From: Peromyscus leucopus
Taxonomy: Eukaryota; Chordata; Mammalia; Rodentia; Cricetidae
Length of the DNA stretch: 64,000 nt
Direction of reading: 5' to 3'
Assembly (NCBI RefSeq): GCF_004664715.2
Contig: NC_051064.1
Coordinates: 114,128,240-114,192,239 of the forward strand
Shown: piece after piece, positions 56,885 to 64,000 of the stretch
Numbering within the stretch: the stretch's first letter is position 1
How the letters are laid out: every line of letters begins with the position of its first letter
The notes under the pieces: model-generated
Told to the model about the DNA's origin: nothing
Database searches by the model: none
Seen by the model: the letters and a program-made list of their open reading frames with translations, nothing else
Translations under genes and position numbers: made by a program

Positions 56885-59800
56885 CAAAGATTTGAACCAT
56901 GAACCCTTGGGTGAAAAATCATAGTAACTAGAGAAGTACAGCGAGGCAAGAGAGAACAGAAATGCTTGCAGATGGGAAGAAATAAAATGTAGCTTTGAAA
57001 AATGTGAAATGTTCTCACCAACTGGGAAGGAGATAGGTTTAGTATCAATGTAATTTTGAACAAAAAGCCTAGAGTACCATGTGAAAATTTTGATTTACTC
57101 TTGACATATAAACATGAATAGATAGACATTGTTGAGTAGGTAATGATTTTTGGAGAGATTAGACCAAAAGAAGAATGCTTACAATAAAATACGTTAGACT
57201 AAACAAATTTTGCTTACTTTGATTTAAAATTTTTAGTTAAATGGCACATTTCATACTATTTTCATCATTTAAGACACCAAATAACTAGTTTTCCCCAAAT
57301 TCCATTCCTATAATTGCACCACTAGATCTCTTGACCAAAATGTTCTTTCTTTCTTGTTCTTGTCTTCCAATACTAAACTCAGCCATTGAGGCTCATCTTT
57401 TCCTCTATTTCCAGTGGCTTCTCATTACACTTAACATAACATTTAAAGTAGTTACCATAATCTGTAAGATACTAGATAATTTGATCTCAGCTTGTTTTTC
57501 CAATGTTATTTTTTCACTTTCTATTTCTGAGTAAATTCCAGTCGCATTAGCCCCTTCAGTATTCTCAAATATCCAAACTCATTCCCTGGAAGAAATTTAC
57601 TGAGAATTTAATAAAAAGGACAGGTAGATACTGGCAGGATGCAGGGGAAACACAAGGTACAATGCACTCTCTGGTGCTAGTGATACTAGGGTATTGTCAC
57701 CCAAGACCTGCAAAGGTAAACTGAGGAAACAAATGTTCACCAAAGCTGATAACAAGTGATTTATGTTGAGAGGACCATTTGATAGGAGTCAAGAAGCCAC
57801 ACAACCGGGTAAAGCTAGGCCAAAGTGAATCCACAAGAAAGGAACAAGTATAGCAGAGAATGAAAAGAACTCTTCTCTCCCATTCTTACATCCTGTAAGA
57901 ACCCCCGTTGTCTAACCCTAACCTGGAAGAGCAAGGGGACTTTTCTGTTTAGTGTAGGAACCAATCACCAACATCAGAACTGCATAAGACATAACCCAAT
58001 ACATCCACATGAACTGTCTTTGGTGAAGAACAGAGCTGAAAGGGTTTGACAGAGCTAGAAAAGCAAACAGAACATATCCAGCAATCTGTCTATTCAGGGT
58101 ACACTTGGGCTGAGTTTCAGATGGTTTTCTTAGCTCGTTTTTACTTAGCTCCTGTGTTACCTTTTCTGGGCTCTTCCTTAACCATATATAACCATAAATA
58201 CCAGCATCTCTATGAAACCACTGTGATCTGTTCTATTAATAATCTCTATCACTGTACACATTTAGTGAGTTTTGTTAATTAAAATGTTAATTTGTTTCTC
58301 TGCAACTAGAACTTAAGCTTGACAGGAGCAAGGATCTTATCATAATGAATCATTTCTCTATTGCCTGCACTAAGTGCCTGATGCATAGGTGACATTCAGT
58401 AATCCTTTATTAGATGAATAGATTCATTGCCCTTTCTCTCACTTTCATCATTTTTCCATAGCATCACTACAGTCTGAATTGTATTATAGCTATTTAAATA
58501 TCTTCCTCTCCTGAGTGTCTTAAGAATAGTAACCTAACAACATTGGGATTTTGTTGTTTGTCTTTGTTGCTGTCATTCTTGTTTTATCCCCAATGTATGT
58601 GAAAGAGTTGGTTACACGACTGTTAAAAGATGGCAGAACTTTGAATACTGGTCTTTGGGCTAGAGGATTCCATCTAAGCTAAAACCAATAGCAACAAAAC
58701 TCCCTTGTATTATCACCTACTTGTTGATTTCCAGGGTCCTATCTTCTCAGGTCCTACAAGGATCTACACCTTTCTTCTTACACCTTTCAGATCATCATCA
58801 TATTCTCATTAATTGTTTGTTGATTGCTGTTTAGGGGTTATTTCTGGTTAATTTGCATGGTTGGCTTTAAAGTTGGCAGTTAAATATATGAAGAAAAATA
58901 GAAAAGTAAAAGTCTGTCATCATGAGTAGATTAATAATTTCAATTAAGTATCCAACAGCAGGCAGCAAAACCAGAGACAGAGACGACTTGAATTCCAAGC
59001 CCATGACATTGTTGACTCTATTCCAACATATTAATCGTTTCCCTAGCATCTGGACAAGGACTCAATGCATGGTGATCACAATAGTGATTGGAAATAACAG
59101 TTAAGCCTATTAAGTAACAGATGCTTGATTACACGTAGCTTTGGTTCCAGGGCCTATGATCAATAAAAAATAGTTAATGAGCAAATAAAAGAATAAATTA
59201 ATTAAATGTATTTCCTCATAGCTTCCTGTTAATCTGACTTCACAATAGGATGTTATGTATAGTTAAGAAAAATGCAAACAATCATTGTACTTGCAATAAT
59301 TGTTAAACTGAGAATCACTGAATTTAAGTGGAATGAAATCAATGGTACCTCCCCTTTTCAATACCCATCTCTTTTAAGGTTAGACCTCATCCCTGTTGTG
59401 TTTAAATATGTATTCTCTTACAACTGTTTTTCTCCTTTGCTTTGATATGTAAACAATTAAAAAGTTTTTTAACTTTAAGAAATGATATCTACCTTTAAAA
59501 GCCTTAAGAAGCACAAATATTTAGTCCTAGCTTTATATGATAGCATCTTCCTTCTACACAGCCCCATTGTATTTTCAGCTCTTGCCAGAGATTTGCCATT
59601 CATATACCTTCAAAAATGGCCAAAGAAAAATAACTGGATTTTAAAACTATTTTTTAATGTAAAAAGATCTCTATGCACATCATGTTGCCATAGCAGCCCC
59701 TGAAAATCCTACTTGGATTATGGTGCACATAGGCCAATGGGCACATCCAAGAAGTTTCATAATAATTCGAGAATCACACACAGTTGGGATTTTTGTCAAA

Positions 59801-62800
59801 TTCTTTACACACTGGCTCTGTTCCTCACCAGCCATGCCCCTGGAGCATTCACATCTTTGGTATATGATAAAATATCTCCGTTTAAAAATGTGTGAAAGTT
59901 GAAAAGGTACCTTCTGTAGTCGTCTGTGGATAGCCTACCTTAAGAGCATTATGTGGCTTTCCTGGGGCATAGCAGCCTGAGAGAGAGGAAGGATGTGGAA
60001 ATGAAGATGAAGGAGCCAGATATGTTTAGCCTGAAGAAGAGCCTGGCTTCTGAATTTGCTAGGTCTATTCCCCTGGGAAATTCTGTATGTCTAGAACACT
60101 GCAGGTAAAGATTTTCTCACTTATAATTTGTGCCCTCAGAGTTGTTTGGTCTGTATAGGAGAATTATGGGAACGTATCAGGTAAATGACCAAGTCCTTTG
60201 TAACTTCTATCTTTTTATTGCTGTCTAAATTGCTTCTGTAGCTAAACATTCCATCATAAAGTCGTGTATTATAAAAAGTGTTAGAGTTGGAATGCCTGAG
60301 TGTAAATTCTAGCTCTGCACCTAATAGCTAGGTAACTTTGTTCTGGTCTCTTAGCCTCCTGGGCTTTAACATTCTAATCTATAAAGTCAAATTTGTAAAT
60401 TACCAGGAAACACAAATCAAACCCTTTTTTTTATAACCTGGTAGTATGTGGAGATAAAAATAATAGAGTCACTTATATCTTGTGAAAGAGATAGTGGGTA
60501 AAAACAGACAGGGTTATAATATAACTAAGCGCTGTTGCTCTGTAGAGAGGCGGATCTAACACCTCCTTCTCAGTCCTCATTTCCAAACATGATGTGAGAT
60601 AAGAACTCTAAAGCTATCCCTCCAAAGACTTTTTATATCATAATCTCATTCCACCCATACACAAGGGGTAGGATGAGAATATCCTCATATTCACCCATCC
60701 ATTTATTTATTTAACACATACATTGAGTATAAATGATTGCACATAAAGTGTTATAATTCTGTCCAATTATAAATATGATAATATGATATTATAAATACAA
60801 TATTACAAGTACAATTATCACATGCTTCTTATTCATATACGCACAAAATATCTGAAAATATCCTGACTGGGTATCCTTTATGAAATTATATATGATAAGG
60901 TCCATAAAATTCACCCGGGGCTGATTTAGGAACTTGGCTAAAGTCTGTAAACTGGCACATTGCATGATCCAATTAAATATTGTGAGGATGGATGGATTGA
61001 TGGATAAATGAATTATATCTTTTCAACTCTTAGAGCTGGTTTGATCTCCAGAAAAAATGGAAGTCATGAGCCTTTAACTTCAAGATAATCTTGAGATTCA
61101 CATGAACTATTTAATACATAAGAAATGTTCCCATGAATAACAAACTAATACAGCTATGCTGTGGACTCATCTTCATCACATATAACCACAGTTGCCCTTT
61201 TGAATGAAAGTAATACAATCTTGCTGTGGCCTAGATTGCTTGAGTAATTTCAGAAAAATTAGCTTTTGGCCAGATTATTCTCACTCATATGTTGAAAACA
61301 GACTACCAGTCTACAAAATGGATACCAATTACAAAACTATTATTTCAATGTAGATCAGAAGTGTTGGTCATTTGAGCCAAGGGTATTAGTGATGGGCTGT
61401 GTGTTGAACGTGTAAGACTTATTAAAGGGCCGCTCCAGGAAAAAGGTGGAAAGGGGTTGAAGGTGATATTTATTTTTGTTTGGAGCATCAGAAGGATGGC
61501 TCTGTCCTCAACAAAGATGATGAAGACTGTGGAAGAGGGTGTGGAGGTTTAACTTGTATGGGACATGTCAGACTTGAGGTGTTCGATAGACTCCACACAG
61601 AAGCGTGAGGCAGCAGCTGAATGTGAGTTTTCACATGGGTAGGATTTGAGCTGGAGACAAACGAGACACATGCAAATCAAGCAGAAGGAAGGCAGCCTTT
61701 GACACTGAGAGAACACAGACGATGTAGGTCCATTGCATTGATAGGACGGAGGAAGAAGGAAGATAGCAGTGGGCAGAGGAATGAATGGGGGCACCAAACA
61801 AGTCTCAAAAGTCACTGGACTAGGAAGCAGAGCAGAAGAGCAAGGGAGGAGGGGCTCCGAGGAGAGAGGCTATGTTTTCTTTCGGGCATGGATGTGACTG
61901 TTAACCACTCCACTCCTCTTAACACCACTTTTCTCCACTAGTTTCTGCAAAGTGTGTATCCACCTGTTTATTCCTTGGCCTGTCTCCTTCTAACTGCTCT
62001 TAAAGATCCTACATCATTATTCTATAATTTAGACTTTGGTCACCTACCTGGCAGTGAACTCTGTGAAAGCCTACCCTGACACTCAGGATTCTCCAAGATC
62101 TGGCTCAGGTACATCAGAGCACACATTCCTCCCACACTCTCTCACACTGTCTGAGCTCAGACCACCCAAGCTGTTTTCCAACTTGGAGCTTCTTCCCTTC
62201 AGTTTCTATGGCTTTAAGCATGCTTTTCACCTTGTACAAAAGCCTTCACCTGCTCACTTCCTCCCATGTGTAAATCTTCCTTCCTCCTTCCTTCCCTCAA
62301 ATATCTTTTCTTTCACCAACTTTGAACGTTAAAAATTAGAGTATGTTATCTATGTTTTCCTGGCTTTATTACTTTATCAATTGTCCAAAAGTGACAGAAG
62401 TTTTGCAGATGTTGATACTAAAGTCAAGATGGATAATATCTGAACAAAGAAATTTTGGAAATAATTCTTGAAGCAGTGAAGTTCCGTGTGGTTCTCTTGT
62501 CAATTGTCATGAAGATAGCCAAATCTAACACTGTCCACACATTCCCTGTGTAATTTAGGTACTCTGTAGGATGTGACTCCTTTCTCACACTCCAGTGACC
62601 TCAACATGAGGAATTGGGGTTTTGGTTATCGATTTACTGGCAGATTATGAATCTCAGTATTAAAATTATGAGCCCTGAGTGTCTGCAAAACCATGAGCAC
62701 TGAGTGTCTATTACCTAATGCAAATGAATATATCTCTATTTTAATTAAAAAATTGAAAACAATGATTATATAAACATTTAAATGTGTCCCCTCAAAGGAA

Positions 62801-64000
62801 TTCCCTTGGTTTTTCCACACCAGCATCTCGATCTTTGTGTTTTGACAACATTTTATATAAACTTCCGTCATTGTGCTTATTCAATATCCTACTATATACA
62901 TAACCTCAGAAAAGGTTTAGTGTCATTTTAGTAACATGGGACTTAGAGTCAGATAGGTCTGGGTTCAGATTCTTGTTGCTGTTCCTTAGCTGTTCAGCTT
63001 TTGCTAATATTATTTAATAATATTTTATTATTTGGAAATGGGAGAATTTTTAGAAGTGAAATAGAAATGGTAAACCATTTAGCAGAATACTGGGTACATA
63101 TGAAGGCACTTGGTAAAGATGTATGAATTCAGTTTGGTTGAGTTTATGTAGTTCTCAAGTACTCCCTTTGCTTCTAGTGCCATGAACTAGTAGGGAGAAG
63201 GGAACAAACATTAGATAATTGATTTTATTGTTTGCATTACATGAAAAAGATTGCAATTTTAACATTCTGCAAACCTCACATGGTGGACTGATTGACTGAA
63301 GGACTAGCATGTTTTGTATTTAAATGGGAAAATTGAATTAGGACATGAACAGCAGTAGGAATTCCTATGATTTAGTATTTTTCAACATAAGCCATTATCC
63401 CTGCCAGCCATATGTATAAACACAGCATAGTTCCTATATTTATATTTTTTCATTAAAAACAAAATGATTAATCCTAGAAACTAATTTATTGTATTCATCA
63501 CAACAGCCAAATTCAAACTAAATATTTCACAGCTTAGAGATATTAAAGACTGGTTAATTGAAAAGAGTTTTCAATTTGGTGCCATTTTCCTAATAAGAAC
63601 CTATTTTTGTTCTGTTTTCCAGCAGCAAATCTAACAGTAATACAGCAGCATTTTTTTTTTCATTTATTTTAGTCTCTGGTTAGGTTCAGAAAATCTATGT
63701 ATCTAATATAACAAGGAAGAAGCAACAGGTAGTAGCCAGTGTGCAGTTTGGAGGTGGGAAAGATCTCTGAGTTCCGGCTTTAAGTAAGGCCTTTAGTTCC
63801 TTTACATGCATTCCTCACCTGTAAGACGAGGATGTCGAGGCGGAGTTTTCAGGACAATTGTATGAAATGTCTGGTGCCTGCTCTTGTAGCCCATTTTCTT
63901 CTACTATGACAGAATATTGGAGGCTGGAAAACCTCTGAAGAATAAAAGTTTACATTTGGCTTATAGGAGCCTCATGGTAGCCAAGTCCAAAACCATAGTC
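56885..64000. other. Noncoding with L2 and MIR relics
   Basis: L2-like relics lie at about 57360-57600, 58300-58430 ('aacttaagcttgacaggagcaagg') and 62090-62340. MIR (+) relics lie at about 60270-60420 ('taaattctagctctgcacctaatagctaggtaac'), 62930-63130 ('ggacttagagtcagataggtctgggttcagattc') and 63750-63850. The window ends inside a dispersed repeat starting near 63895. No exon or RNA gene recognised. Confidence 0.5.

Noticed and set aside
1..64000. CRISPR arrays, operons, bacterial or phage genes
   Set aside because: The repeat content is mammalian throughout; no spaced direct-repeat array or prokaryotic gene organisation is present.

Overview
The window is mammalian nuclear DNA, most likely from a cricetid rodent (deer mouse, hamster or vole group). 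The evidence is a B1 SINE of the cricetid type (box TGTAGCTTTGCGCCTTTCCT), other rodent B1/B3-like SINEs, rodent L1 3' untranslated regions, MaLR, IAP-like and other rodent LTRs, and ancient MIR and L2 relics in AT-rich, gene-poor sequence. No host protein-coding exon could be recognised. Nearly all short open frames are chance frames, simple-repeat artefacts or pieces of transposons. The window reads as a gene desert or a long intron.

The one convincing gene is the gag of a young endogenous retrovirus-like element at 10134-13301. It has two 320-bp LTRs that differ at one base, a 6-bp target duplication (GTGGAA), a tRNA-Lys-type primer binding site, a polypurine tract, and an uninterrupted 611-codon Gag frame. 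Gag carries a hydrophobic N-terminal segment, four tandem 18-residue helical repeats, a capsid-like region with the major homology motif, and two CCHC zinc knuckles. Pro, pol and env are missing, so the element must have been mobilised in trans. In architecture it recalls the mys/MYSERV-like elements of cricetids; that comparison is from memory and unverified.

Layout: 1-4290, unique sequence with relic repeats; 4290-6660, MaLR LTRs, a B1 and an L1 3' end; 8500-9870, old L1; 10134-13301, the gag-only retroelement; 13352-14803, a 5'-inverted L1 carrying a solo LTR; 16.5-18.1 kb, microsatellites; 21.1-23.2 kb, GC-rich probable L1-derived sequence with a ~217-bp tandem duplication; 26.6-28.6 kb, a second 5'-inverted L1 with a (TTTC)n tail, inserted into an older L1; 28.8-30.2 kb, L1 3' end with a B1; 31.9-35.8 kb, old L1 interrupted by a SINE and a 31-nt U2 snRNA fragment; 36.9-38.6 kb, L2, MIR and a solo LTR; 41511-42001, an IAP-type solo LTR with a perfect 6-bp target duplication; 49.6-50.3 kb, an LTR nested inside another LTR; 52.2 kb, a 245-nt homopurine tract; the rest is unique sequence with MIR/L2 relics. 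Repeat names below rest on recognition by eye, not on a database search.
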